A stretch of 64,000 bases of DNA. It comes from Latrodectus hesperus (Eukaryota > Arthropoda > Arachnida > Araneae > Theridiidae). The stretch covers positions 36,778,113 to 36,842,112 of the forward strand of contig CM075853.1 in NCBI GenBank assembly GCA_037975125.1, in the 5' to 3' direction. The notes under the pieces were generated by a model that was not told the DNA's origin, did no database searches, and saw only the letters and a program-made list of their open reading frames with translations. Numbering within the stretch: position 1 is the stretch's first letter; the number at the start of each line of letters is the position of its first letter. Position numbers and translations under genes: made by a program. Shown piece by piece: positions 1-62,510 of this stretch.

Positions 1-882
1 ACCACGGTGAAATCATAGATTCTAGAAATATGTTCAATTTATAGTTTGTTTTGGATTGATATGTTAAAGGATATGCTAGAAACAGAAGAAAACAATTTAT
101 TATTTTCTTCTATAGGTTATTATGGACATAGGCAGGACTAAGTTGGTTATATGATACTTTTAGAATTTGATATGTTTCTAGACGAGTTAATTGTGTACTC
201 TTTAACATTATAATAAAATTAAAAATAAAATTCATTTAACAGACAATTGAAACTTTGGCAAAGATTGTTTTGGGTTATTAAAAATAATTGTATCAATCTC
301 TTTTTATGCATAATGTGCTACTATAATTGAAAGGCTTTCAATTTTGCACTTTTCTTTTAAACAAAGATTGTGAATTCTTAATTTTTTTCTATTCATGGTT
401 ATAGAAGAAAGCTTTCTTTCTTATTGCCTAATTCCATGCATAAGCAAAAATTTAGGAAATATAGATTTTAATTTCCTTTGATGTTTGCAATATTGCTTTT
501 TATCCTCCTTTTTAAAAAATTTATTTTATTTGAATAAAACAAGTTTACAATATAATACTGATATTATTAAAAATTTCTTTATTAATTATAAATACATTCC
601 CTCACCTTTCTTGATGTATATTTTAATTAAAAAAATAAATCTAAGGACACTTCTAATTGGACTGATATATTTGTCTAAAATATTTTTCATTATAATCTTA
701 AAAAATATCAATTTAAATAATTACGATCGCAAATTTTCTTAATTTTTTATATCAAAAGATTACAGCTAAAATTGCTTTCGGAAAAATCTACAAAATCTTA
801 ATTAAATGCTGTTATTTTGGTTAAAATATCATAATGTGAAAAATATGAATCCAGTTTTTAAGAGTTTTTACAATTTTTCTAG
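1..882. other. AT-rich DNA before the first visible exon
   Basis: Nothing recognisable. The 85-codon open frame at 485 is Phe/Ile/Asn/Lys-rich, as expected of random AT-rich DNA. I found no convincing signal-peptide exon, so this is probably intron. Confidence 0.6.
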
Positions 883-47995
<47,113 letters not shown>

Positions 47996-48279
47996 AATGA
48001 TTGTGATGCAAATATATTGTACATAACATTTTAGCCACCGAACATATTTTTAGAATGATTTATGTACAAAATCAAAATTAAAAGCTTAAAAAGTTCTGGA
48101 AATGATAAAAATTTTCCGGAATGTTATGATGCATGTTTGTGAATGTATTATTACATTTTTAATTTTAAAATGTTTATAGAAAAAATACTTATTTGACTAT
48201 TTTCAATTACTATGTAATTATTCCTTATAAAAAATTAATTTCACATTTTGATTAATGTACTTATGTAAAGATTTTAGAA

Positions 48280-48285
48280 AATAAA
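48280..48285 (+). terminator. Probable poly(A) signal of the integrin gene
   Basis: An AATAAA hexamer lies 285 bp after the stop codon, followed within 40 bp by a TGT-rich stretch. It is the first well-placed signal after the stop, but hexamers are common in DNA this AT-rich. Confidence 0.35.
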
Positions 48286-48299
48286 AATTCTGAGAAAAT

Positions 48300-50365
<2,066 letters not shown>

Positions 50366-50397
50366 TATAAATCTCTTTAAATATGATCTTACACAGT
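50366..50397 (+). promoter_or_regulatory. Putative TATA box and initiator of PPP1R3-like gene
   Basis: TATAAA at 50366 is followed by an ACAGT initiator-like site whose A (50395) lies 29 bp downstream, the spacing expected of a TATA/Inr promoter. It would give a 5' UTR of about 420-570 bases running into the CpG-rich block. Chance TATA matches are frequent here, so this is tentative. Confidence 0.3.
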
Positions 50398-50559
50398 GCC
50401 CTTGGAAAGACAGAGCTCTCCCCTTGAATCGTCTGCCTTTCACCAGACAGAAGAATTTAATCGAAATACACGATTTGTTCGTATTTTTCTTAAAGTTGCT
50501 CGACTCCTTTGCGTCACCTCCGCTCCTTTATTTAGATTTATTTCCCCTTGTTCACCAAC

Positions 50560-51130
50560 TCCAGAGCGATTTTTTTCTTACTTTTTTCCCCATGGAATCG
50601 GGGGATGGAGCGCGTGGCGGATGAGATTCGGTTAAAATTAGAATTTCCTACACTCGCGCTCGTGTCGCCCCCTACCGGTAAGCGGGGATTCTCCTCCTCG
50701 ATGGGAGTTTTCAAGAGCATTTCGTTTTTGAAGGACGCCGAAGGTCGACTCTCATTCCTCCGCTCGACACTCGCCGTGTTTTGACGTTTCGGCTGTCAGG
50801 ATGCTGCCCTAGATGCTGAAACGTGACTGCGAATTGACCGCCGGCAGCCTCAGTAGTTGCCGGATCAAAGCGGAATCCTTGGCCAGAGCTTTCAATTCTC
50901 GAATATGGCCTACCACGTGGGTCGATCGAAGGGTGGCCGGTGACATTCCAAACGGCGATACCATGAGGGGAGAAGAGGACGAGGAGTTTTTCGACGCGTC
51001 TCCGTCCCCAGTCGAAGACGATTGTTTATACTGTCAGAGGGATGATTGCTCAGCTGCCACAATTGCTGGTCGCGCTAAGCTGTACGAGCTGCTTCAACAG
51101 CACGCGCTGGATGACGCAACAGATGTTTTC
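50560..51130. other. GC-rich, CpG-rich island over the PPP1R3-like start
   Basis: By eye this block is markedly richer in G, C and CpG than the AT-rich DNA around it. It spans the presumed 5' UTR and the first ~100 codons of the reading frame, after which codons turn AT-rich again. Such islands mark active promoters in some invertebrates, and it supports transcription starting just upstream. Confidence 0.6.
50801..50812 (+). promoter_or_regulatory. Three-codon upstream ORF (ATG CTG CCC TAG)
   Basis: An ATG with A at -3 opens a three-codon ORF (MLP-stop) whose TAG directly precedes the ATG at 50813, in the same frame. If the leader includes it, initiation on the main frame would need leaky scanning or reinitiation, and the later, stronger ATG at 50963 would be favoured. 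Confidence 0.5.
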
Positions 51131-52513
51131 TATGACGTCAGTGAAAATGCAGAATCTTTGACTGCTAATGTCTGCGAGAATGGCGAGGGAAATTCGAATG
51201 TAAATGGTTGTTCTGATAATGCAGCAAATATTGATGAATGTCAGTCCATTCATAATCATTCCGAGCAATCTTTAAATTCTGATGATGATACAATCCGAGT
51301 GAGTGTAAATAGTCCTTCTAAAGAATGCATTTGTCATTTACTCGAACAAAATTCAATCCAGAATCCTGAGAGAGAAAATAATTTTTGTGATGGTTCTCTT
51401 TGTCAAAAAGAGCGTAATCAAGATCTTAGCAATTTAAATCCAGAAATTGATGATAGCATTGAAAACACTCTTGCATTTCGAGTAAGAAATAGTATATGTC
51501 TATACAAGGAGTTAAATCACTGCCAAAATGAACAAAATGAAAGTGGTTGCTCTAGCACGATTGTTGGAGAAGTATATTCTTCATCTCCTCTTACAGGTGT
51601 AAATGGCTGGGATTTAAAAACTGATACTGAAAGTAAGCATGCTGACGTTTCCCCTGATTCTCATGTGCAACAGGATCTTTCTGTATTTGTCACGAAAGAT
51701 AAAGATTCAGAGGACAAATTAACAGAAAATTGTGAACTTTTTAAGGGGGATGATTCAACTCTTCACGAGCCTCGTAAACTTCAGGTCTTTGATAAAGATA
51801 GACCGCTTATATCCCGTAGTACATCTCTGAAAACTGGTAAAACTCCACCAGGAACTCCAAGCAGGAAGAAGATAGTTCGATTCGCAGATGTTCTTGGGTT
51901 AGACTTAGAGGATGTTCGCCACATTATTAGTGGTGACTTGCCGAACATACCTCAGTCTGCGTATAATGATTTAAAACTTGCTGAGGAAGATCTACCTTCA
52001 AATACCTCTGCTGCAACGATTGAATTAACAGAAAAACAGCAAGGAACATGGGGAAGCGGTCAAGTTGCCATCGGACCTAATGTCCTCTGTCCCGCTTTTC
52101 TCATCCCTGGTCAACAACCTGGATTTTGGGATAAGGTGAGAACACAAGGTATATGTTTAGAATCCGTCACAATATCTGACTTCAGCATCCATTGTACTTG
52201 TAGAGTGATGAACTGGGGATACAATAAGAAAGTTATATCCAGGTACACTCTCGATGGCTGGACAACTTCGAGTGACATCGATGCGTCTTACGTACCGGGT
52301 TCGACCCAGAACGAAACCGATAGTTTTACTTTTAACATTTTCCTTTCGCCACCTTATAAAAATGTGGAATTCGCCCTACGTTATGAAGTAAATGGTAAAG
52401 AATTTTGGGACAACAACAGTGGTTCTAATTATTCATTGAATTGCCATGGTAACTCTGATAACATCCATTCTTCCATACCAAGCAGTCCGTCGTGGGTGCA
52501 CCAGTTTTGGTGA
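50813..52513 (+). CDS. PPP1R3: Protein phosphatase 1 regulatory subunit 3 (glycogen-targeting), intronless
   Basis: PPP1R3 proteins tether PP1 catalytic subunit to glycogen so that it dephosphorylates glycogen synthase and phosphorylase. The frame is 566 codons from 50813, or 516 from the ATG at 50963, which has the better context (A at -3) and precedes the acidic EEDEEFFDAS. Residues 60-330 are acidic, Ser/Asn-rich and probably disordered. Residues 335-350 hold RSTSLKTGKTPPGTPS, a likely kinase target, and 353-357 KIVRF is the PP1-binding RVxF motif, followed by FADVLGLDLEDVR. Residues about 437-542 form a CBM21 with the closing WDNNSGSNYSL motif for glycogen and substrate binding. The whole frame lies in one exon, unlike the integrin gene. 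Strong donor-like sites at 52136 and at the stop codon (52510) are noted separately. The paralogue is not resolved, so the symbol is family-level. Confidence 0.95.
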   Translation: MLKRDCELTAGSLSSCRIKAESLARAFNSRIWPTTWVDRRVAGDIPNGDTMRGEEDEEFFDASPSPVEDDCLYCQRDDCSAATIAGRAKLYELLQQHALDDATDVFYDVSENAESLTANVCENGEGNSNVNGCSDNAANIDECQSIHNHSEQSLNSDDDTIRVSVNSPSKECICHLLEQNSIQNPERENNFCDGSLCQKERNQDLSNLNPEIDDSIENTLAFRVRNSICLYKELNHCQNEQNESGCSSTIVGEVYSSSPLTGVNGWDLKTDTESKHADVSPDSHVQQDLSVFVTKDKDSEDKLTENCELFKGDDSTLHEPRKLQVFDKDRPLISRSTSLKTGKTPPGTPSRKKIVRFADVLGLDLEDVRHIISGDLPNIPQSAYNDLKLAEEDLPSNTSAATIELTEKQQGTWGSGQVAIGPNVLCPAFLIPGQQPGFWDKVRTQGICLESVTISDFSIHCTCRVMNWGYNKKVISRYTLDGWTTSSDIDASYVPGSTQNETDSFTFNIFLSPPYKNVEFALRYEVNGKEFWDNNSGSNYSLNCHGNSDNIHSSIPSSPSWVHQFW

Positions 52514-55374
52514 GCAATCAAATGAAGTGAATCTGCAAAGTTTTTTTTTAAATTGTTTTATCAATGGAATTATTCTAACAAAATCAATCTTCCTAAAAGA
52601 GCAAATTGGCAAGAAAGAGTTCAAATAACTATTCAGATTGATTATGAGTTGTCATATTTTCTTTAAGAAATATTATATACTATCTGAAAAGTTAGATAAT
52701 TTTTTTCTTTCATCAACATTCTGTCAGAATTAATAGGCAAATACTGAATGAAAGAAAGTGCATTTAAAGAGTGTTCTCAGTTCCATTATAAGAATATTAA
52801 ATAAGGGCCACTTAATTTATGAAATGTGAGGAAAACTGAATATTTTTGTTACAGAATCATTTTACGAATAACAAAACATCTTGTGCTTGCATTATTCAAA
52901 TAATTTTTCATTGTAGAAAATTTCAAAATCAAGATTTAAAGTAAGTTGGTTAAATATATGCTTCTAAGGCTAAAGTTAACATTTATGTAGAAAAAACTCG
53001 TAAAACAAAATTTGAATAGTTTAAAATCAATTGAAATATGATCAATTATATTATATTTGCACATATTTTATATCATTTACATCATATTTTATCACTTATA
53101 TTTATATAGAACATTAATTCTCATAAATAATGATAATATTTCAAATTGAATTAAATAGAGAATATTTTTGAAGTAAATAAATACTTTTTTAACCTTTGAT
53201 CTCAATTGCAAAAAAATATTGTTAGTAAATGCCTTAAATATCATACGTGATCAAAATGTTAGTATATACTCTATCTGATCTATTTTCTTATACAAATCAA
53301 AAATATATATATAATATTTAGATGTAAAATATCTACTTTAACAAAAACATGCATTTACAACTAATGAAAACGTTATATTCGTTTCATTCTAAAATATAAA
53401 TTGTTTAAACAAAAAAGTATTCAGATGTCAGTTTATGTTCACATTAATTTAAATTATTATTCTATTTCCTTAAACAAATATTATTTTAAAAATATAAATA
53501 GGAATGATTGCTTGAAAAAAAACTGGATTCAATATGTGTGATTCCATGCTCTTAAAATCCTGTTTCATTGAGTTTAATTATGATGTAAAGGAAAATAAGT
53601 TATATTAGCAATATTTAATTTTTGTGTTTTAACATTACACTAAATTTTCATTTAAATCTTTCGAAAGACTTAAATCAGGCAAACTAGTAAGATAGTTTTA
53701 AAAAAATAGGTATATTATAAATAGCAAATTCGTTGAACATTATTACATAACGAAATGCACATTCTATTATTTGTATCTTGTACCGGAAAAGATTGGATTA
53801 TTTAAACACGAATCATTTTTTGCACTCCAATTTTTTTTAAATGTAAGGTTTTTTATATTTTATCGTTTTGCATAGTAGATTTTTACAGATAAATTATTTT
53901 ATTTGCAAAGAAACAATTTAAGTAAACAATAAGAATTATATTTAAATAAAATATAATAAGAGAAATATGTATATAATTTGAGTAACATAAATCATACGTC
54001 TTATGTATCATGCCAAAATTTTCTTTATTTAAAATAAATATAATTAGTATTTGATTTAAAATATTTATAAAGCATTGCTTTAGAAAAGAATAGGTAATTT
54101 AGGTTTAGATATATCAACTTTATCTGCAGGCAATGCATTCTTCCATAGATATTATTCAAAATAGAGTATAATAATGTTGTATAGTATGTAAATGTTGAGT
54201 AGATATTGCTCTAAATATGCTCACATATTTTATTACACTGCAATATTTTCCATCCTTCATACATATGCACAAAATATATTTTGAATATGTCTCATATTAT
54301 TAATTATTCATAAGCTGTGTGCTACAGAATTATTACGTTGAATGACATCTGTTGGTGCAATTTTCAAGATGTTATTGAATTAATAGATTGTTATTACTTT
54401 GATAGATTGTTTATTTATTTGGCGAATGATTCTTTCACGTAATATATAATCAATAGTAAAATAGATGTGAACTGTTAGATGCATACTGATTGCAGTTCCT
54501 ATTTAAATTTTTAAGTATTATTCTAGATTTTCTGTTAAATATTCAAGCCATGTAATATTAATTAATAGTTTTCTTACTAATTAATATCAATTAGTAAGTA
54601 AGAAAAATGATTGAATTGTCAAATACAAAGTACGTTCGATAAATAAAAGCTATTCAAAAGTAAAAATTACAATGATTTTATAAAAATTTAAGGAATATTT
54701 ATATTTTAATTAATTCTGCAAAATTATTTATAATATTGTTAATAGATTTAAATAGTAGTTATTTAGTGCTATTTAAATTCCTATCGATAGTGTAATGGTG
54801 CTATGTAAAAATATATTTCTTAGACTTTTAAAATTCATTATAATTAATTAAAGAAATTTACCGAGAACAATCAGTGAAGAGCTAAATTAATCAGACATAT
54901 GTACTGTATCTAATAATTATATAAGAAACGTAAATATTAAACAAAAAAAATAATTATATAAGAAAAATAAATTTTATCAATAAACTTCTGCTCATATGAA
55001 ATATTGTTCAATAGATAGAGTTGATGTGCCAATAATAATAATTATAGAACAGCATGAGCAGAAATAAAATAGATGGCACAATTTCTTCATAGGCAGTGTT
55101 ACGATTTTCATTTGAACACAGAAAAATATTCAGTTATAGTTTTAAATGTTATACTTCGTTTTTTTATGATTTTTCACGCGTAATTATTTTTTAAGCATAA
55201 AAGTTATTAAATAAAATTCTCATTTGCGGTATTTTACTCAAACTTTCGAAAATAATAATTGGGAAAGCATTTCACGGAGGAAGTGATTTCAAAATAGAAG
55301 AGATACAGTTTCTCTAATAACAATTCCAAATTCGAGAATAAATTATTTATGTATATTTTCGAATTCATTGTAAA

Positions 55375-55590
55375 ATTGGGCACTCCATGGCACGACAGTC
55401 CGTGTGGGCCAAGGCATACAGTGCCCATAACTGTTTTGGGCACCCCTTGGTTTGGCGAAAATTTTGGCGATACAGTTTGGCTATAAAATTTAATTTCTGG
55501 TAAGCCTGGTATTTAGTTTAGCTTTTTTGTAGTGGCAGGTGCCACACAACATCTTGGTGTCAAAAAAATCAAGGTGCACCCGATTGTAAA
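55375..55590 (+). other. GC-richer patch, possible LTR/PBS remnant
   Basis: It contains TGGCAGGTGCCACACAACAT followed by CTTGGTGTC and, earlier, TTTTGGCGATACAG. Gypsy/BEL elements often end an LTR in ...ACA and start the primer-binding site with TTGGCGCC-like sequence, so this may be a decayed solo LTR. No coding remains and no partner LTR is seen. Confidence 0.22.
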
Positions 55591-58500
55591 CTTAGCATAT
55601 TTTCATTTATATTCAAAATATCATTTGGATATAAATGAAAATATGATACCTAATGTATTTATCTCGTATAATCATTTATATTCATTCTCAAATTATGTAT
55701 ATAATTTTAGTACACTCTAAATCAACATGAAGAAATGTTTTTTCCAAACAGTCCAGTGCATTACCAAAAATTTGGCTTAGGGAAGAATAGAATTCTTGAT
55801 TCTCGCCAGTCTTAAGAAAAATCTAAATCCCTCTGCAGAATTAACTCAATCGACTTTCTACTTCTCAAATTATGTTGTCTGATTCGTGATATCGTCAAAA
55901 GTAGACATTTTTTTCTGCCTTACACACTTCAAAACATTTTTAAAAATTGTCTTTATCAAATCTATAACAAAAAAGTTAAATCCTTTTTAATAACATATTA
56001 AATACCAGAAATAATGATCGGAATATTGAAATGTTTATAATTAAAACACGTGAATAAAAAATAGCTTATAATCATATTTACTTCGAGAATACGTTAATGA
56101 ATTATGATTAAGGTTTACAAAATGTTGTTCCACTATCACTTGTTCTTTTTTTTTATATTTAGAATCATTGTGTTCAGGAAAAGAATAAAAATAAATTTAC
56201 AAATATTCTTGTCCTGCAATTAAAATGTAAGTTTCGATAGCTTATTCGTTATTTTAAATCTTGGTGCATTTCAACCCCCGACAATCTTTTTTTTTTTTTT
56301 TTTGGAAGAATAGTAATCATAAAGTATACATTTTCTCTTCTAAATTTTAAGTATTTTTCCCTTTAAATATCCTAGTAATATTATAATTCTTCGATTAGAA
56401 CCCTTTTTTCTCTAAAATTAGAAAATTAGTAAATCTTTATGTACTCAAGATAAACAAAAATCAAAGTTATATTTAAGTTGATTAAAAAAATTAATTAAAT
56501 TAGTTAATATCAAATTTTTTATTTCGAGAAAATCTCGAAATAGTCGGAAAATTGAAGAATCAAAAGTCGACTTGTGTAAATAATAACATTTCAATAAATA
56601 TTTTGAGATGAATTCAATTAAATTTTCTATGATGAACTGTTTGCAAACAAGGAGTTGTACACGAAAGGTTGTCTATCATCCTCAGTCTTGCTTTACAAAT
56701 TTATATTCAAATTATTTTGTACAAGAATAATTATCAAAATGAGCTTTAAAGCTAGTGGCAATTTTAAGTGTGATAAAAAAGTTGTTATAAATATATAATT
56801 ACTTCAAAGTAGTAGCTATACGAAAACAATATTTTTTCGAAATAATTTTTATAGACTATCCTTTCACTGTAATAAATTTTTGTTCATTTCAGTAAACGAA
56901 TGAACATGTCAACGAACGTGTAATGATGTAAAATGAATTGAACAGTTATTTCTGAAATCACTTCCAGAATATTTCACAAAATTCACATCTACTATTTAAA
57001 TATATCAATAAGACTGCAAAGCTTCAAAATCTAAAAATCATTTAAATTTAAAAATTATTTTGTATAACTTTTATGTCCACTTATTTAAAAAAAAAGAAAA
57101 GAAAAATTATCAAATAAAACACCAAAGTGCTTGTGTTTAATATTTTAATTTTCCTTTTTAAAATTTGTATATTCACTTCAATTGTGAACGTCACAAAAGG
57201 ATTTGATTCCATTTTGTAGATTCCTGGGCCAAATATGTTGTACCTAAAATTATGAATTATTGTAAATTAAATTTTAAATCTTGAATACACCTAAATGTTA
57301 AAGAAATATTTCTATTTGTATTATACATGATGGTCTAGGTCACATCAATTAAAAATCGTTGGAAAAATGATTAAGATATAGTAAACTATTTCTTAAAAGT
57401 TGTCATAAATAAAAATTGAATTTTTAAATTAAATGGTTAAAATTTTATTTTTGAATATTAATCTTATTATAATACATTTCAAAAGTTAAGATATGTACTT
57501 GAAACTGCGCAATTCGAACCTCTATTTTCTTTAAATTATCCTTTATCTACTACCAGTTACTTCCTTATTTCAGCTATTATTTTCTTAACTTCAATTTAAA
57601 CATACGTCGACATGCATATTTACATACATTTTCATTTATAGGAGCTATTTGCATTTAAGTGTTTGAACTTCCTCTTATCTTAATATTCCTATTATTATGT
57701 TTATTACAAAAACTCATGTCGTGATATATTTTGATTTCCACTTTGGAAGGTGAATTTCTAGTCATACATTTTCTAAAATACTTGCAAAGATTTTATTACT
57801 ATTATTATAGATTTAACTACTTTTAGCTTTATTATTCTTCTGCTTCAAGATAACATCGTCTTATTTTCGTTTCAGTAATAGGTAGTACATTAAAATTAAG
57901 TTGTAAGTTTAAGTTAACTTTATTTTGTAAGTTGCTTTTAAATTAAAAAAATACTTATCACACACAAGTCAATTAATTCGACATTGCTTAAATATTGAAT
58001 TTAGAAATTTTACATTTGAGAAATGCATTGCTATATATATAAGTATATTTTATAAAGTAAAGACAAAATTTTGCACACTCTTGTAATGCATTTTATGTGA
58101 TTTTCAATCACATTACTCACTATTTTAACAAGAATAAAAGTTTGTAAAGTAAATGATGATATAAAGTGGATATTATTTCAAAGTGATTTAATGCTGATAT
58201 ATGTAAAAGTTCCGTGAAGTTATTCTAAATGTATTCTAAAATATATCATTTATTGAAGGTTATATATAAGAAATATTAAATAACATTTGCTGTTTTTATA
58301 AAAATTATCAACGAAATTCGGAATATGTAAGAAACATATATTTTAAGATCGTATCTGAGAACTAAGTATGGTTTCTGAATCATTACAAAGAACAGATGTT
58401 TTTAATTACTTTGTGCGAAGAATGCCTAAATTTTTATAATGATGGAAGAAAAGAGTAAAATCTTTTCGAGTCCACGAGAAATAGAAATGTCAATGAGATT

Positions 58501-60158
58501 AAAATGCCTTGTGGTAATTGTCTTGTTGTAAACTCTCAATGTTCAATTTTCAAAAAGACGAATAAGTATCTTCTTTAAAAGTGACTTTTGATAAAACCCT
58601 ATTTTCTTTTGTTAACAACTAAAATAACTAATTTCTGAAATATGGTTAATAATATCTTATTATTTAAACGTAGATTACATTTAGATTTCAATTCATATTT
58701 TATATTATCATATTAAAATTATTATTTTTTACATTTTAACTAAAGAATTATTTAAAAAAATATGTTAAATGAAATTTATACAGTAGAAATTAAGAATGCA
58801 TTTTTAGTTTGAGTTTCATTTTTAATCCGATATAACTATTTATATCACTTCAAAGAATTGATACAATGAATAATTTTATTTTAAGAATACATTGAAAATA
58901 TTATTTTAGAGAAAGTATTGCAGACAAATGCAAAATAAGAAAAATCTGACTTTGTTATAAATAAAAATATTTTGGAGGGAATTATTAAGTCTACTCCTCC
59001 TCCATTAATGATAGATTTTCTCAAATTCTTAAAATGAATTTAAAAGTTCTTTCAAATTAATAAATTTAAAGAAAATATTTTTCGTTTTTAACAGCTAATA
59101 TTTTGCTAATATCTGCGATCAGTTTGTAAAAATTTAATTTTAGAAGTAACTTTCTTGACTGCGCCTTCTCAATCAAAGTACTGTTTTAAATTAAAAGTCA
59201 TATTTTTTCACTGGGGGATGCGTTACAGAATTAGTTTTTTGTTGTTTCTTGTTGTTATTCAAACATCAACAGTATTATTGTTTCAGTATTATATGGGAAT
59301 TCTATAATCAATTCTTATAACAATTTTACAGTCAAAAATTATTGTGACTGAATATAATAATCCTAATATTATGATTATTTAATCTGTATAATGTATATAA
59401 TTATTTTATTAGTGCTTGTATAGAAATTTTATTGTTTTAATTAGAGATGTATATGTGAATTCTATAATCTTCAATTTTTGTAACAATTTTATTGCCAAAA
59501 ATTATTGTGACTGAATAACTATCACAATATTATGATTATTTAACCCGTATATTGTATGTAATTATTTGGTCAGTATTTATTAACAAATTATATTGTTTTA
59601 ATCAGAAAAGAATTATTCCGCAAAAAGTCATTATAAAAGAAATTTTGAAAGTTAAATTATATATATATTCAATTTATTTAATAAGATTCGTTTGTTTGAT
59701 TAGTATTATAATAAGAATTGTTAACATTTCCGATTTTATTGGAACATATTATTTATATTTGTAATAATAAGTTTGGGAAAATGCAATGTGTGTGTATTGC
59801 ATTCTATTTATATTAAATACTTGCACAATACTTTTCACTAACATACTTTAGCAATGTTCGTTTTGCTATATCAGAAAATTTTTAGTACTTTTTAAATAAT
59901 TAGAAACTTTTTTTGTATAATTTTCCTCCAAAGGAATTCTATAGCTCATTTATTTTAAATACAAGTTTATTGCGATTCTTAACTTAAAAGTTAAATTTTC
60001 TTTAAATACAAACACTTTTAAGCGAAATAAATTTGAAAAATAAGGCATAATATCTTTGTAAATTACATCATTTTACTTTTAATATAGCTATTATTATAGG
60101 GGTTGAATAAAGATAATATATCTGATTTATTTCTTTTATAAAAAGAAATACAAATTTT

Positions 60159-60162
<4 letters not shown>

Positions 60163-60229
<67 letters not shown>
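60163..60229. repeat. (TA)n microsatellite
   Basis: Perfect TA array in the gene-poor downstream region. Confidence 0.97.
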
Positions 60230-60234
<5 letters not shown>

Positions 60235-60685
60235 TAATCATATAATTTATACTTTTTTAATAAAATTACATTTTACTGACTTATAGACATTTTTCATGTT
60301 ATCAAAATTATTTATTTTGAAAAATTATTTATTCATAAAATCTGACATTATTTGTATAATTATAATAAGTTAATATATCTTATCATATAAATATGATATT
60401 AACTTTACATTTTTAGGAGTTTAATTTGAACAGAGCCGTTTGATCGAATTAAAATCAGAAATTTGTAAATTTGAAATGGTTAATAAAAGTAGGATTTTAA
60501 AATTTTATTAAGAAATTTAATGAGGTGTAGAATATATTTGCAGGGCAGAAATACCTTTTAATATTGAAGCTACTCCATAATCAATAGCATAAATTCTACA
60601 AACATTAGAAGCATTTGTATTTGTGCATTATTCGGTTAAAATCTGAGAATTGAAAGTATCTAGAAATTTTTGTTTCAAAGAATAT

Positions 60686-60795
<110 letters not shown>

Positions 60796-62510
60796 TGTTT
60801 GAAATGACTATGAATTTTATTTTTAACATTTGTATTACGTGTCATAAGCCAATAATTCCTTTATTAAGTCCATTTTTAAATAATATATTTTTATCAATAT
60901 ATTTAAAAGAAAAAGGCCATTTATTTCATTACAATTAATTAAAATGTAATTAACTTATTTATTTTATAATGATAAAATAAACGGTTACTGTTTATAAAAA
61001 TATATTATCTAATATTTAATAGTATTATTAAGTAATATTATAAAATATTTATTTTATATTCCTATTAATAAAACAGAAATAATAAGCAAAATTTGTATTC
61101 AAGATATCCATGGACTAATATTATTCAGATAAATATTCAGAACCATTATCATAATATATTTTCACAACTATATTTATTTATTTATCATTAACTAAAACAT
61201 TATTAAATCACTTAAAATATCAAAGTGTAAAATTTTCAAAATCATATCACAAATACTTCAAATTCATATCATATATAAAAAAGCTGATCATAAATAAAGT
61301 ATTATAACATTTTTTACATTAGCGTAACCTTTTAAAGTTCTTAAAATTACTAAATGATATATTTTAAATAATCAAACCTTGAAATAATTTTAACACTTGC
61401 ACATTTCTCTGGAAATAATTACTTTACTAAATAAACAATTTTACGTTTTGTAAATGTTGTGATATGAAGACTATAATGTATTTTATATAGATATAGATAA
61501 AAAATTCACTCTTGTATTTATATAACATGTTAAATAAATCGTATGTTTATAGTTCATGTGTTTGCTAAATGGCAAAAATATGATTGTAATGTGTACTGTG
61601 ATTGTAAAATTGTGTGTTTCATTATCAATAAATATATATAAATATTAAATCTATTCTGTCTCATTTTTTCCTTTAGCTATTACATTCTCTGTACATTAAT
61701 CCTACAAAAAACTGCTCTACTCATTTTTTAATGCTAAACATTATTTTGGTAAGTTTCTTTAATATATTCGATGCAAAATAGGAGCCTATAATTAAAATTA
61801 AAAAAAAAAACTTTATAAAATTTCTCCAAAGTATCCACATTTTGTTCTCACAAGAGTGATAGCTAAAAAAAGCAGGATTCTGTCGATAGAAATTTAAGTA
61901 AAATAATGAAAACAAAACAATATAAGAAAGAGTAAACTATAAATAAAGAGTTAATTTGAAATTAATCATGAATATATCAATAAATTGCAAAAGAAATTAA
62001 GGTAATTTTTAATATACTTTATTAAATCTCTAACTTAATCTTTAATTGCTTTTCAAACAATGAGTTCACATCTTTTTTTCAGTCCTTCTATATTTGTTTT
62101 AATATATATATTTTTTAATTTCAATTTAAACAAGGAAATTTTTTCTCTTCAAATATTTTAATAGTTTCTTTTCATTGCACATGAATATCTTATATGCTCC
62201 AAAATTAAAAATAAATTTATTTCACTTTCTAGTTTGGTATTATTTCGAAATAATAAAAGGAAATGTGTGTGTGTGTGGTTCCATATTAGTGAATAATAAG
62301 ATACTTCAAAAACTAAAATGAAATTTTGAAGTAATCTTATCTTTCAGGAAACTCATACTTCAATTTCGACATGTTTGTCCAAACTCAAAATTTATCTATA
62401 ACAATCTGTGTATCAGCCTCTCAAAATAACATGATTAAATTATTATTTTGTTGAATAAATAATACACGAAAATTTTAATTCGTTTATAACATACCGGTTG
62501 TCGGAAATTA

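Noticed and set aside
485..742. Signal-peptide exon or small gene
   Set aside because: Phe/Ile/Asn/Lys-rich, random AT composition, no donor in the phase needed to join the exon at 883.
50396..50784. Short overlapping plus-strand genes upstream of PPP1R3
   Set aside because: Several overlapping frames of 60-79 codons reflect the GC-rich leader. None shows a domain, and they do not join the main frame.
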